Shown here piece after piece: positions 36,187 through 45,493 of a DNA stretch of 62,924 bases. A model generated the notes under the pieces. It saw only the letters and a list, made by a program, of their open reading frames with translations. It did no database searches and was not told the DNA's origin. The first letter of the stretch is position 1. Every line of letters starts with the position of its first letter. The translations under genes were made by a program, and so were the position numbers. The DNA comes from Phycisphaerae bacterium (lineage in GTDB: Bacteria > Planctomycetota > Phycisphaerae > UBA1845 > PWPN01): NCBI GenBank assembly GCA_012719955.1, contig JAAXZI010000257.1, forward strand, positions 1 through 62,924. The letters are read 5' to 3'.

Positions 36187-36663
36187 TCACTCCTGATTAA
36201 ACAACTCTCGCAGGCTACGGACGGCCGTATGCAGCCGCGAGCGGACGGTACCCACGGGAATATCCAGCACCACAGCGATTTCCTCGTACGTCAGGCCCTC
36301 GCCCAGGCGAAGCTGGAGGGCGTCGCGCTGCTTTTCGGGCAGGGCCGCGATGGCTTCGCGCATGCGCTCCAGTCGGGCGTCCGGCTCATTGTCGGCCGGG
36401 GCGGCCAACTGCCCGTCCAGGGGCAGCATCTCCCGGCGGCGTTGCCGGGCATTGAGCCCCAGGTGCCGGGCGATGGCGAAGAGCCAGGCCCTGGGTGAGG
36501 CGGCCGCCTCGAGCCGGTCCAGCCCCTTGAGAGCCTGCACGAACGTCTCCTGGAGCAGGTCTTCGGCCTCGTCCCGCCGTCCCGTCAGCCGGTACAGATA
36601 GCGCAACAGCATCGGGGCGTGTTCGGCATACAAGGCCCGCAGGCGATCCAGGGAAGACTCCAT
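36187..36663 (-). CDS. ECF-family RNA polymerase sigma factor
   Basis: This 158 aa protein has the sigma-70 region 2 (MLLRYLYRLTGRRDEAEDLLQETFVQALK, here abbreviated in sense, about residues 17-45). Region 4 follows with the helix-turn-helix LTYEEIAVVLDIPVGTVRSR near residue 125. Two-domain size and absence of regions 1 and 3 make it an ECF sigma factor. It heads an operon with a membrane anti-sigma-like protein and a propeller lipoprotein, so it is probably held at the membrane until a signal releases it. Target promoters are not evident. Confidence 0.93.
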   Translation of the reverse strand: MESSLDRLRALYAEHAPMLLRYLYRLTGRRDEAEDLLQETFVQALKGLDRLEAAASPRAWLFAIARHLGLNARQRRREMLPLDGQLAAPADNEPDARLERMREAIAALPEKQRDALQLRLGEGLTYEEIAVVLDIPVGTVRSRLHTAVRSLRELFNQE

Positions 36664-36803
36664 TCGGCCCTCGCAGCACGTCGAGAAAGCGCTGGTTGCT
36701 TATTGGGTCACACGGGTCAGAGTAAAAGTTCATCAAGCGAAATGAAAGGCCTATGTCGAGATGCCTGCTTGACTGCAGGCATATGCAATCATAAAATGTA
36801 GGC

Positions 36804-37061
36804 ATGAGAGCGGATGATCGCCAATACACGCTGCGGGGCATTCCTCCGGCCCTTGACAGGGCTCTTCGCGAGAGGGCCAAGCGCGAGGGTAAGAGCCTCA
36901 ATCAAGTCGCCCGTGAGGCCTTGAAACGCGGTCTGGGGTTGCCGGAGCAGCAGCAGATCTCCCACGATCTCGACCACTTGATCGGAACCTGGCAGGAAGA
37001 CCCGGCCTTCGATGAAATCATCGCGGCACAGGACATGGTGGACCCTGAAGCATGGCCCTGA
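36804..37061 (+). CDS. Ribbon-helix-helix antitoxin (VapB/FitA type)
   Basis: The 85 aa protein has a beta strand (QYTLRGIPPALDRAL) followed by the RHH helices (RAKREGKSLNQVAREALKRGL), and an acidic C-terminal tail that would wrap the toxin. RHH antitoxins bind their own promoter as dimers. The 3' end overlaps the PIN-domain gene by 10 bp, the usual arrangement for VapBC pairs. Confidence 0.85.
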   Translation: MRADDRQYTLRGIPPALDRALRERAKREGKSLNQVAREALKRGLGLPEQQQISHDLDHLIGTWQEDPAFDEIIAAQDMVDPEAWP

Positions 37062-37441
37062 GAATCGCCATCGATGTCAATCGTTACGTGGACTTCGTTC
37101 GCGGCGTCGATGAAGCGGTGGCCTGCTTTCGCCGGGCGCGGGAGATTTTCGTGCCCTTCATTGTATTGGCGGAGCTGAGGGCCGGCTTTCGCGGCGGCCG
37201 GCGGACCACGGCCAACGAAGCCGTCCTTTCACGGTTCCTGCAGTCTGACCGCGTGACCGTCCTATTGCCCGACGAACAGACCACCCACGTCTACGCGGAC
37301 GTATACACGCAACTCCGCCGCGCCGGCACGCCCATCCCCACCAACGACCTGTGGATCGCCGCCCTGGTCATCCAACACGGCCTGGCGCTGTTTACCCGAG
37401 ACCTCCATTTCGATCATCTGCCTCAGATCCCAAGGGCCTGA
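37052..37441 (+). CDS. PIN-domain ribonuclease toxin (VapC family)
   Basis: The 129 aa protein has the acidic active-site set of PIN nucleases: Asp8 in IAIDVNRY, Glu41 in VLAELRAG, Asp99 in PTNDLWIAA and Asp117 in FTRDLHF. It should cleave RNA in a Mg2+-dependent way and be neutralised by the overlapping RHH protein. All catalytic positions are intact, so the pair is probably functional. Confidence 0.92.
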   Translation: MALRIAIDVNRYVDFVRGVDEAVACFRRAREIFVPFIVLAELRAGFRGGRRTTANEAVLSRFLQSDRVTVLLPDEQTTHVYADVYTQLRRAGTPIPTNDLWIAALVIQHGLALFTRDLHFDHLPQIPRA

Positions 37442-37696
37442 GCAAAGTCCCGAAGGCCGCCTCTCACATCGACACGATAACCGTTGCGGCTTTAGCCGAC
37501 GCTACCTGTTTCAACGCCCCTTGCCCCCAAATGAAGAACGCAGATCACACGGCTTCTGCGTAATCTGCGCGCCCCTGTTTTCGCTGTTGGTTTATCAGCA
37601 GGTCCCCGATGTCCTGAATCTTCGCGCTTTCGGAGTACCCCGCCTCTGAAGAGGTGAGCGCCCCTGCACGAAGGCGGGCAGGATGCCCGCCGCCCG
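37442..37696. other. Spacer with inverted repeats between vapC and transketolase
   Basis: This convergent spacer holds an inverted pair, CGCAGAT (about 37540) and ATCTGCG (about 37562). The GGCGGGC hairpin is annotated separately. No gene is visible. Confidence 0.4.
37675..37693 (-). repeat. GGCGGGC-N5-GCCCGCC hairpin after transketolase
   Basis: A perfect 7-bp stem with loop AGGAT lies 4 bp beyond the transketolase stop on the minus strand. The same stem follows the ThuA-like gene (26168) and the phosphohexomutase (62865). It probably aids termination or 3'-end stability although a T-run is lacking here. Confidence 0.7.
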
Positions 37697-39637
37697 TCAC
37701 TTCACCAGCAACTTGGCCTTGTTCACGATGTCCGCAGTGGACAGGCCGCACAGAGCCAGCACGTCCGCCGCGCTCTTGCCGGACTTGGGCATGCGGGCCA
37801 CGGTCATCATGTGCACGCGGACGTCGCCGGTCAGCGCGGCCGCCTCGGCCAAGGCGCTGCCCACGCCGCCGACGAGGTTGTCCTCGACGGTCAGGATCAC
37901 GCCGCCGGTCTTCTTTGCGGCCGCCAGGATCGGGGCCGTGTCCAGCGGCAGACAGTAGGCGTCAAACACGTTGCACTTAACGCCGGCCTTCTCCAGCTCG
38001 CGGGCGGCCTTGAGCGTCTCGGTGACCATATAGCCGCTGGAGACCAGCGTCAGGGCATCGCCCTCCATCAACTGGGCCGAGCCGCCCAGGCGGAAGGTGG
38101 CGTCCTGCGGATAGAGCAGGGCCACGTCCGGGCGATGCGTGCGGACGTAGCAGAGATTCGCGGTATTGGCGGCCAGTTCGGTCAGGCGGTAGGCCGCGAC
38201 GGCATCGGCCGGGTGGAACAGATGCGCGATGGGCCGGCCGAAACCGTCATCCACGCTGCCGTAGGCTCGGAAATACGCCATATCCGGCAGGCTCATCTGG
38301 CTGGGACCGTCAGCGCCCAGCGACACGCCGGAGTGCGAGCCGACGAGGTTGACATTGGCCCGGGTAATGGCGGCCATCTCGATCTGGTCGTAGGCGCGGG
38401 CCAGGAACTTCGCAAAGGAGCTCGCGAAGGGGATCATGCCGCCGGCGGCCAGCCCCGCGGCCACGGAAACCATGTTCTGCTCAGCGATCTTGCACTCGAA
38501 GAAGCGGTCCGGGAAGGCCTTGGCGAACATATTGGCAAAGGTGGAGTTGCTCACGTCGCCATCCACCGCGACGATGCGCTCATCGGCATGACCGAGGGCC
38601 AGCAGGGCCGCGCCATAGGCCCGGCGGGTGGAGAGCTTGTTCTTGGCCACGGCCTCGGTGAGCTTCGCGCGTTCCATGGCTTCGGCGAAGGGCGCGATGG
38701 CGATCTTCTTGTCCGGGCCGGGCAGAGCCGGGGCCTTGACCGGCTGCGGCGGGCGCGGAACCTCGTTGCTGGTAACGCGGATATTGAGCTCTCTGGCGAC
38801 CTTATCGAGACTCTCCTCGGCGGCAGCCAAGTCCTTCTCCGCCAATGGCTTACCGTGATTGCTCTTGTCCTTGAGCGAATCCACGCCCCAGCCTTTCACG
38901 GTCTTGGCGACGATGGCGACCGGCTTGTCGCCCGTGCCCACCTTGGCCAACGCCGCGGTGATGGCTTCGATGTTATGGCCATCGATGACCTCGACCTGGA
39001 AGCCGAAGGCGGCCAGCTTGGCGGCCAGCTTCTCAGCCGATTGCTGCTGGGAGACGTAGTCGGCCTGGCCCTGGCCGTTGCAGTTGAAGATCGTGCCCAC
39101 GTGGGTGAGCTTGTGATCCATGATGAAGTCAAGAGCTTCCCAGACCTGGCCCTCGCGGGATTCGCCGTCGCCGATGATGACGTAAATCCGCTTGTCGATC
39201 TTGTTGCACCGCGCGGCCAGGGCCAGGCCCGCGCCGACGGACAGCCCCTGGCCCAGCGAGCCGGTGGCGGCATCGAAGAACGGGAAGCCTTCGGCCGGGT
39301 TGGGATGGCCGTCAAGGACACTGTCGATCTCGCGCAAGGTCTTGAGGTCTTCGACCTTAAGCGAGCGCTTTTCAGCCGGGCTCTTGCCTACCACCCCGTT
39401 CAGGTCGGCGTAGACGGCGTAGACGATGGGGACCGCGTGCCCCTCGCTGAGCACCAGGCGGTCGTTGCCGGGGTTCCAGGGGTCCGCCGGGTCCCAGCGC
39501 ATCTGCTGATACATCAAGGTGGAGACCAGGTGAGCCAGCGAGGTAGCGCTGGACGGGTGGCCGGAGCCAGCCGCAGTGGTCATACGAACGGCGTTCTTGG
39601 CTGCCTCAATGACGCGGGATTCGATTGCGGAACTCAT
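37697..39637 (-). CDS. tkt: Transketolase
   Basis: This 646 aa thiamine-diphosphate enzyme moves two-carbon ketol units between sugar phosphates in the pentose phosphate pathway. Landmarks are AAGSGHPSSATSLAHLVSTL at the start, SLGQGLSVGAGLALAAR, the ThDP motif GDGESREGQVWEAL, and the pyrimidine-domain FECKIAEQNMVSVAAGLA. The C-terminal domain begins near VSSGYMVTETL. I start at ATG 39637, where homology begins; the frame is open to 39721. It appears monocistronic, ending at a GGCGGGC hairpin. Confidence 0.95.
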   Translation of the reverse strand: MSSAIESRVIEAAKNAVRMTTAAGSGHPSSATSLAHLVSTLMYQQMRWDPADPWNPGNDRLVLSEGHAVPIVYAVYADLNGVVGKSPAEKRSLKVEDLKTLREIDSVLDGHPNPAEGFPFFDAATGSLGQGLSVGAGLALAARCNKIDKRIYVIIGDGESREGQVWEALDFIMDHKLTHVGTIFNCNGQGQADYVSQQQSAEKLAAKLAAFGFQVEVIDGHNIEAITAALAKVGTGDKPVAIVAKTVKGWGVDSLKDKSNHGKPLAEKDLAAAEESLDKVARELNIRVTSNEVPRPPQPVKAPALPGPDKKIAIAPFAEAMERAKLTEAVAKNKLSTRRAYGAALLALGHADERIVAVDGDVSNSTFANMFAKAFPDRFFECKIAEQNMVSVAAGLAAGGMIPFASSFAKFLARAYDQIEMAAITRANVNLVGSHSGVSLGADGPSQMSLPDMAYFRAYGSVDDGFGRPIAHLFHPADAVAAYRLTELAANTANLCYVRTHRPDVALLYPQDATFRLGGSAQLMEGDALTLVSSGYMVTETLKAARELEKAGVKCNVFDAYCLPLDTAPILAAAKKTGGVILTVEDNLVGGVGSALAEAAALTGDVRVHMMTVARMPKSGKSAADVLALCGLSTADIVNKAKLLVK

Positions 39638-39936
39638 TTCACCATCCGGAAACAGTAGGACTTCAAACACGAGCCCCACCCGGGCTCGAATGAGGGAGGG
39701 TAGCGGGGATTGGGATACCAATCAAGCCGAATGCAACGGGCTGCGGCAGGCAGGACGCCCACGCTTCGCTGGGCGGCCAAGACGCCCGCTTTTTCTTGAG
39801 GCGGGCAAGACAGCCCCCCTCCCGAAGGTCGCGGCAATGAGTCCCGACTCGTGAGTCGGGTTCGGCGGAAGGCGTCGTGAGTGGCGAGGTCGGACGACCA
39901 ACCGCCAGCGAGGGCACCGGCAGCACGGACCGGCTC

Positions 39937-40164
39937 TCAGGCAGCGTCGACCGCGGCATAAACCTTGCCGTGTCTCTTGAGCCACTCCACATCCCCTGCC
40001 CTGGCATGCACCTCGATCTGGCGCAGAAGCTCCACAACGTGCGGCTCATAGCAGGGCTCGGTTGGGTCGGCGTCGGGGATGACCGCCTCAACCTCGACAG
40101 CAACGACGAACTGGTCTGTCCTGACGAGCCGGGTACGCTTGACTCTTTTTCCAGGCAGTTGCAT
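39937..40164 (-). CDS. Small protein paired with the DUF4258-like gene
   Basis: The 75 aa product starts with a basic strand (MQLPGKRVKRTRLVRTDQFVVAVEVEA, given here only as a region) and has a helical second half with CYEPHVVELLRQIEVHARAG. The beta-strand-then-helix layout is common in antitoxins and in small domain proteins. Its start lies 6 bp after the stop of the gene upstream on the same strand, so the two form a pair. No family recognised. Confidence 0.6.
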   Translation of the reverse strand: MQLPGKRVKRTRLVRTDQFVVAVEVEAVIPDADPTEPCYEPHVVELLRQIEVHARAGDVEWLKRHGKVYAAVDAA

Positions 40165-40170
40165 GGGAAC

Positions 40171-40479
40171 TCACGCATCAAAAAAGTGCACGGTCACCAA
40201 TTTGGCCACATCTGCAGACGCCAAGTGCGACCAGACCGCTTTGATCTCGGTACCGTCCGCCAGTAATTGGCGAACCTCAACCGCCGGGTTCGGCACGGCA
40301 TCCGGCCTCTCGGCCAATAGCTGACCATACGCGATGCCATCAATGACCTGCCACTCAAGCCCGCCACGCTCATCCAATCGCTCCACAGCGTGTTGGCCAA
40401 CGACGTAGCGGCCTTCGAGCACTAACCCGCGGATTTTCTCAAACAGGCGGCCCACCGGCGTTATCCTCTTCCGCGTCAT
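40171..40479 (-). CDS. DUF4258-like small protein, possible toxin partner
   Basis: The product of about 102 aa has the pattern of DUF4258 proteins: a conserved histidine in GRYVVGQHAVERLDERGG, a central VIDGIAYGQLL helix, and a C-terminal strand with AKLVTVHF. Members often occur in toxin-antitoxin-like pairs. A 75 aa gene follows 6 bp downstream. The start is uncertain; ATG 40479 begins a typical N-terminus but lacks a clear ribosome-binding site. The toxin assignment is inference from pairing. Confidence 0.6.
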   Translation of the reverse strand: MTRKRITPVGRLFEKIRGLVLEGRYVVGQHAVERLDERGGLEWQVIDGIAYGQLLAERPDAVPNPAVEVRQLLADGTEIKAVWSHLASADVAKLVTVHFFDA

Positions 40480-40566
40480 CGTGCGGAGCGAGCATACCAC
40501 CCCATTATAACCCTGAGGTGATCTGAAAGAATAACCAGCTTCACATGCTACCTATAGCACTGATCC

Positions 40567-41966
40567 CTACTTTTTGCCTGCGCTTCCCTGTTTGCCGGCC
40601 GGCTTGGGGCTGGCTTCGTCCGTCACCGGCCAGTACACGTAATCACCCTCGCTCGATTGCTTGCCCTGACGGCCGCCGTCGTCTTTCAGGTTCGCCCCCA
40701 CGCTGTAGAGCACAAAGTCTTTGCCGCTCGGGCGGTAGACAAAATCCTTTCCGCTGAAGGGATCGATCCGGAGTTGAGCAAGACCAGAGGCCTTCAGCTC
40801 ACCCAATGACTTGGGAAATGAGCCGATCCGGCGCTGGTGATCAAACAGATACAGTACCAGGTACGCGCCCCGGCGACTGGCCTGCACACGTTCCTCAAGT
40901 TCCCGCGCACGTGTCAGCGATGAAAGGAGGGCGACAGTCAAAGGTTTTTTCGACGCGGCGAGGATTTGCTGAAGCTCTTCAGCTTCCCTTGCGGCCTGGG
41001 GATAGGGAACGCCCACCCACTCATGGAGTTGGTCATGATAGTCGTTGATCTCTTGAAGCGTGGCCTGGTAGCCGATCTTCTGCAGCGTTGCCGTTCCTTA
41101 ATATCAAACTGCGAGATGTTGGCGTGGATCCGATGTGTACCACCGCCGCCAGGAACCAGGAGGCGCTGGACAGCGCCGACGGGAACAAAGACGCGCTGAA
41201 CGTAGTCCCAGGCTGTAATGCGCTCTATCTCGTAGACTTTCTGCAAAGCCGGCCATGGTCGATCTGTCTTGCGCAACACGACCAGCAACTCGCCCGCGGT
41301 TTTCGACGGTTCATCCGAGTGTCGCAGGGCGTGCCGCAGGGATTTGTAAGAGCTGTCAGCCATCCCCAGGGCAACCAATCGGTGCATGAGTGAGGGCCCC
41401 GACGCCAGATGACGGGATGTCCGCAAGAGCAGGCCCGCATTGGCGGGCAAGGTCTTGTGATCACCGCCCCCCCACTTCCGGAAGCCATCAGCCAACAGCC
41501 CTTTGGCCAGGTGTCGCATTGGCGACAGTTCAGGAAGCGTAACAGCTATGAGCACCTTCTCGAACCGCGGGTCAGTCTCTTCGCCTTCGGATGGGGCCAC
41601 GTTATGCGAGAAGAAGCATTGCTCCATGGCCGCGGCTTGTTTGAAGAGTTCCATCTGTTTGCGGTGGGCCTGGAGCCATTTTTCGACATCCGGCCGGTCA
41701 GCCCAGGGCTGAGTCAGCATCGGCTCCCATTCGCCCTCGAACGGTGTGGTCGTGCTCGCCGCGCGGCGATACACGTCAGCGGCGTTCTCCTGGATACCGC
41801 TGCCCAAAGTGCGGTTAATCCATTCGATGTAATCCACCGGTTTGTCGGGGTTGGGCTGGGGCGGTTTGAGCTCCTGCGCCGGGACGCGGGTCACAAGGGT
41901 CAGCGAGAATACCACAAGACTATAAGTGAGCCCTCTGCACATGAACCTCGGATGCTGCGCCAACAT
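40567..41966 (-). pseudogene. Frameshifted exported protein of unknown function
   Basis: Two minus-strand frames belong to one gene. The 5' part (ATG 41966, good GGGGTGATC site) encodes a signal peptide and a helical protein through HANISQFDIKE. Near 41086-41091 the frame is lost, and coding continues in another frame as TLQKIGYQATLQEINDY and GVPYPQAAREAEELQQIL to the stop at 40567. Restored length would be about 465 aa. The C-terminal part (RIDPFSGKDFVYR) resembles Planctomycetota exported proteins with pilin-like DPFSGK ends. A single-base deletion, real or from sequencing, explains the break. Function unknown. Confidence 0.8.
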
Positions 41967-42222
41967 GTGATCACCCCTTCTCAATATGTACCCCCACTCT
42001 CCAAGGCATGAGACCGACGGCCGCCTTGCTCTGAGAACAAGACGACCCCGCCAACGCGCAAGAATACAACTTATACTTGCACAAATCCAGCGTTCATACA
42101 CCGAACTTCAACGCGCACATGTAGGCCCGACTGAGGCCGGGCGGATCGGTGCAAACAGAGAAAGAGAGTGAAGGGCCTGTTTTGGAGCCTCTGTAGACGG
42201 AACGCCCCAACTCCAGGTGACA

Positions 42223-42627
42223 TCAGCGCGATGAGACCGCCTTGCGCGCTCGCAGCTCCCTCGCCACTTTGTGCCAGTAAGGCAGCGTCGCGGCTTTGCG
42301 GTGACCGGTCAGCCCGCCGTTGTGTACGCGGGCCAGGGTCTGGTAGTCGCGCCGGGCGAGGGCCTGGGGACAATAGCGCTTCCAGTAGGCGATCATCACC
42401 CGCTCCGCATAGCGGTGGTCGCGGACTTGGTGGTACTTGCCGGGCACGCCGGAATCCTTCCAGTAGGCCCACTGGATCTGATAGGGGCCGATACTCCGGC
42501 CGCCATCGCCTACGGCATCCGGATTCCCCCCGGATTCCACCTCGCGAATGGCATCAAAAAGCGGGCGAAGATTGGCTTGAGCGGATGAAACCAGTACCAA
42601 CGTTGCCAGGATGGTCCAGCATTTCAT
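42223..42627 (-). CDS. Exported lysozyme-like protein (i-type/destabilase-like fold)
   Basis: The 134 aa protein has a signal peptide (MKCWTILATLVLVSSAQA) and a lysozyme-like core. Features are the possible catalytic Glu in IREVESGGNPDAVGDGG, SIGPYQIQWAYWKDSG, a tyrosine-rich helix with YWKRYCP, and RVHNGGLTG before the last helix. GPYQI plus HNGG is typical of i-type lysozymes and related transglycosylases, so it probably acts on peptidoglycan. Two Cys residues could form a disulfide. It stands alone. Confidence 0.75.
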   Translation of the reverse strand: MKCWTILATLVLVSSAQANLRPLFDAIREVESGGNPDAVGDGGRSIGPYQIQWAYWKDSGVPGKYHQVRDHRYAERVMIAYWKRYCPQALARRDYQTLARVHNGGLTGHRKAATLPYWHKVARELRARKAVSSR

Positions 42628-42982
42628 GTCCTGTCTCCTTCCTTGTACCAGGTTCAGAAATGCCCACGTGCCATCTCATTCTTAGAACGCCTTGTCGCAG
42701 AGGTCATCCAGTAAAGAAGAATTAATGATGGTGAGACCTGATCCCGGCACATCGGCCGGTCAGGCAGTCTGGGGACATGGATTCAGCGCGTCCGGCAAAG
42801 CCAACGGCAGAGTCGCGCCGATCGCGCGGCTACGGCGATTCAGGCCGGGTGGTTGATCGGCCGGCTGTTACTGGCCGGGGAGTCGGCCAATGGGTGTGGA
42901 CACAGTGCTAGGGGGCACTGCGTTGGGGGGCCTGATGCCCGTGGGCGCGGAAGTATCGCCGTGATGCTCGGATCCGGAAGAT
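42628..42982. other. Spacer with small hairpins, no gene
   Basis: About 355 bp between two minus-strand genes. I see a CAGTGC / GCACTG hairpin near 42904-42920 and a GGCCGG-rich inverted segment near 42860. No reading frame with coding character is present. Confidence 0.4.
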
Positions 42983-45493
42983 TTACCGCCCTGCGGCGGG
43001 CTGCGTCGCCGGGGCCAGCACCGGGCGGGACGGGTAAGCGAGAATGACATCCGCCACGCTCGTTCCCGGCGGGTTCAACGCGCCCAATGCCTGGCTGGCC
43101 GCCGTCCTCAGGACCAGGTCCGGCAAGGACAGCGCCTGGCGGACCAGCACTTCCAGTATGGCCGGCTCCAGGCACGAGCCGAAATGCCGCCCTGAGTCGG
43201 CCAGGGCCGCAAACGCGGCCATTCGCAGGGATGGACTCGCCTCGAGGTTGAGCGCCACCGCGGCGATCGCCCGCTGGGCGGCCTGGGAATCCAACAGGGC
43301 CAGCACCCGCAGGCTGGCGATGCGCAGCTCCTCGGACGGATGACTCAAAGCCTTTATCAGCGGTTGCTCGGCAATGCCCAGGTCAAACACGCCCGAATTG
43401 TGCGCGGCCATGCCCCGCAACGTGGCCGCGGCGTCCAAGGCCAGCGCCAGGCTGACCTCGGGAGTGAAGGGCACATGCCCATATTTCGCCGCCGTCCGCG
43501 GGAACTGCCGGGCCAGCGCATCTACCAGCTTGCCCCAGTCAGCGCCGTTGCCATTTTCGACAAACACGACGCCGGCCTTCGGGCTCACACCGGCCAGCCG
43601 GTCGGCCACCAGGTTGTCGGCCTGCTTGACGTAGACCAGCACCGGCGTAAGCGAGAACCGCTCGTGGCCGGTCAGGGCCCGCGCCGCCTCAATAACGTTG
43701 GGAGCCTTGAGATCGCTGGCCAGGAGGATGGCGTCCACGTGCGGCAGCTCGCGTTCCGCCTGGGTGAGAGCCTCATCCAGCCGAGCCGCGGCAACGACCG
43801 TCGCGTCCCGCTGGGCCAGCGCGGTGGCCAGCGCGTCGCGGGCCGCCGCGTCTCCATCCACCAGCACAAAGTGCTGTTTGCCGGTCAGAGCCAGCGCCCC
43901 GGCCAGTACCCGCACCACGTCATCCGCGCCGCGGAACGTCTCGGGCGGCATGGACTTGCCGACCGCCAGGGCCGCCTTGATGCGAACCAGCAGATCGGGG
44001 AACTGCAGGGCCTCCACCAGGCTCGTCGACTCCGGGCCGGTCATGGTGGTCATGGCCGCCGGACCTGCGGTGACGGCCAGGGCCGCAATGGAGCCCAGGG
44101 CCACATCGCGATCACGGTCGCGAACACCCCGGCTCAGGACCAGCCGGCACACGTCCGGACCGGCGCTGCGGGCGAAGTAGATGCTTCGCGGGAAGTCCGG
44201 CAGGCGGGTCAGGTCTTCGGTCTGGGCCGGCTCGTCGCTCTGGACGTTCAGCCCCAGCCGGGCCTCGCGCCGGAAGTTGGCCGCCACCCACAGGGCGGAC
44301 ACCGCCGGCTGTTCCTTGGCCAGCTCCAGCGAGGCCTCGCAGCAGCGCATGCACATCACCGGGTTGTAGATGTCCCGGGGCACCTCCACCCGTACCAGAC
44401 TCTTGCCGCCGGGGAACCACACATTCACCTTGGGCTCGCGCGGATCGGGGCTGATCGACTCCACGCCCGCGTAATACTGCTCGGCCAGGCCGAAGAACAG
44501 CGCGCTGGGGGACGCTTCCGCCAATCCCCGCAGACGAGGATCGTTGGCCACGATCTGCCCGATGGCCTCGGTAGCCGCCTCGCGCACGGCCTGGTTCTCG
44601 CCGTCCCGGACCGCCAGCCGCCTCAGGTAGGCCAGGGCCTGCGGATAACCGATCCGCCCCAGGGCCTGGGCCGCAAACCGCTGGATGACATCGTTATCCA
44701 CGGAGAGGGCCTGCACCAGCGGATTGACCGCCGGCCGGCCGAGCTTCGGCAACGTGCGAACGATGAAGGGGTGGAGCCGGGCCCGCGCCGGATCGACCAG
44801 CGCTTCCAGCATCCAGGGCACGGCGTACTCGCCGGATTCCGTCAGCCGGTCGAGCGCGAAAGCCTGCTGGTTGGGCGCGCCGGCCAGGCGTTCGAGGTTC
44901 TCCTTGATCCGGGCCGGATCCATCCGCGCACGGCGGTGTGACTCGTAAATGATGTCCAGAATCTTCCGGCTCTCATCACCCACCTGCGGGTTGTTGATCA
45001 GCAGCAGCAGGGTGTCCAGGCTGTTCTCATACTTTTCCGACAGCTCCAGCATCTGCTGCGCGCCGCCCTCGGACAGCGGGTTAAGATCCGGATGCTGCAG
45101 CAGCGAGCGGGCGATGCCTTCGGCCATGTCGAAGCGGCCGATCACCGAGAAGTGCAGGAAGCTCGAAAAGTCCTGCTCCAGCCGCTCAAAGTCGCCCGCC
45201 TGCGGAGGGGGAGCCGTTTGCTGCCCGGCGGCTTCGTCGGCGGTGGCTTCCGTCTCCGCATCCGTAGGTGCGGCCGGATCCGCCGCGGGCTGCTCCGCGG
45301 CCATCTCGACTGCGGGAGTCTCCTCTGCGGGGGCCTCTTCCGCAGGGGCTACTGTCGCATCCTCCACGGGAGCTTCCGCCACCGGCTGGTTTTGTGCGAA
45401 ACCCGCACGGTTGATCAGCAGCACCACCAGCGCACCGATGGCCACTTTGCCTGCCATCGCCGAGAAGTCGTTTCCCAGCCACCAGCGCCCCAT
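42983..45493 (-). CDS. HEAT-repeat protein with embedded receiver-like domain
   Basis: The 836 aa protein starts with a membrane or signal segment (AMAGKVAIGALVVLLINRAGFA). An Ala/Glu/Pro-rich linker follows, then an alpha-helical HEAT-type solenoid (for example QRFAAQALGRIGYPQALAYL, LRIASLRVLALLDS). Around residues 535-655 the solenoid is interrupted by a receiver-like alpha/beta domain: HFVLVDGDAAARDALATAL, then VDAILLASDLKAP, where the phosphoacceptor Asp of true receivers is replaced. It may be a pseudo-receiver for protein contacts. GGAGG lies 5 nt before ATG 45493. Role unknown. Confidence 0.78.
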   Translation of the reverse strand: MGRWWLGNDFSAMAGKVAIGALVVLLINRAGFAQNQPVAEAPVEDATVAPAEEAPAEETPAVEMAAEQPAADPAAPTDAETEATADEAAGQQTAPPPQAGDFERLEQDFSSFLHFSVIGRFDMAEGIARSLLQHPDLNPLSEGGAQQMLELSEKYENSLDTLLLLINNPQVGDESRKILDIIYESHRRARMDPARIKENLERLAGAPNQQAFALDRLTESGEYAVPWMLEALVDPARARLHPFIVRTLPKLGRPAVNPLVQALSVDNDVIQRFAAQALGRIGYPQALAYLRRLAVRDGENQAVREAATEAIGQIVANDPRLRGLAEASPSALFFGLAEQYYAGVESISPDPREPKVNVWFPGGKSLVRVEVPRDIYNPVMCMRCCEASLELAKEQPAVSALWVAANFRREARLGLNVQSDEPAQTEDLTRLPDFPRSIYFARSAGPDVCRLVLSRGVRDRDRDVALGSIAALAVTAGPAAMTTMTGPESTSLVEALQFPDLLVRIKAALAVGKSMPPETFRGADDVVRVLAGALALTGKQHFVLVDGDAAARDALATALAQRDATVVAAARLDEALTQAERELPHVDAILLASDLKAPNVIEAARALTGHERFSLTPVLVYVKQADNLVADRLAGVSPKAGVVFVENGNGADWGKLVDALARQFPRTAAKYGHVPFTPEVSLALALDAAATLRGMAAHNSGVFDLGIAEQPLIKALSHPSEELRIASLRVLALLDSQAAQRAIAAVALNLEASPSLRMAAFAALADSGRHFGSCLEPAILEVLVRQALSLPDLVLRTAASQALGALNPPGTSVADVILAYPSRPVLAPATQPAAGR

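Noticed and set aside
43340..44941. Plus-strand ORF of 533 codons opposite the HEAT protein gene
   Set aside because: Shadow frame; the minus strand has the signal segment, ribosome-binding site and HEAT periodicity. The same applies to 37811-39658 (opposite transketolase), 1863-3437 (opposite glgP) and 20334-21878 (opposite nuoM).
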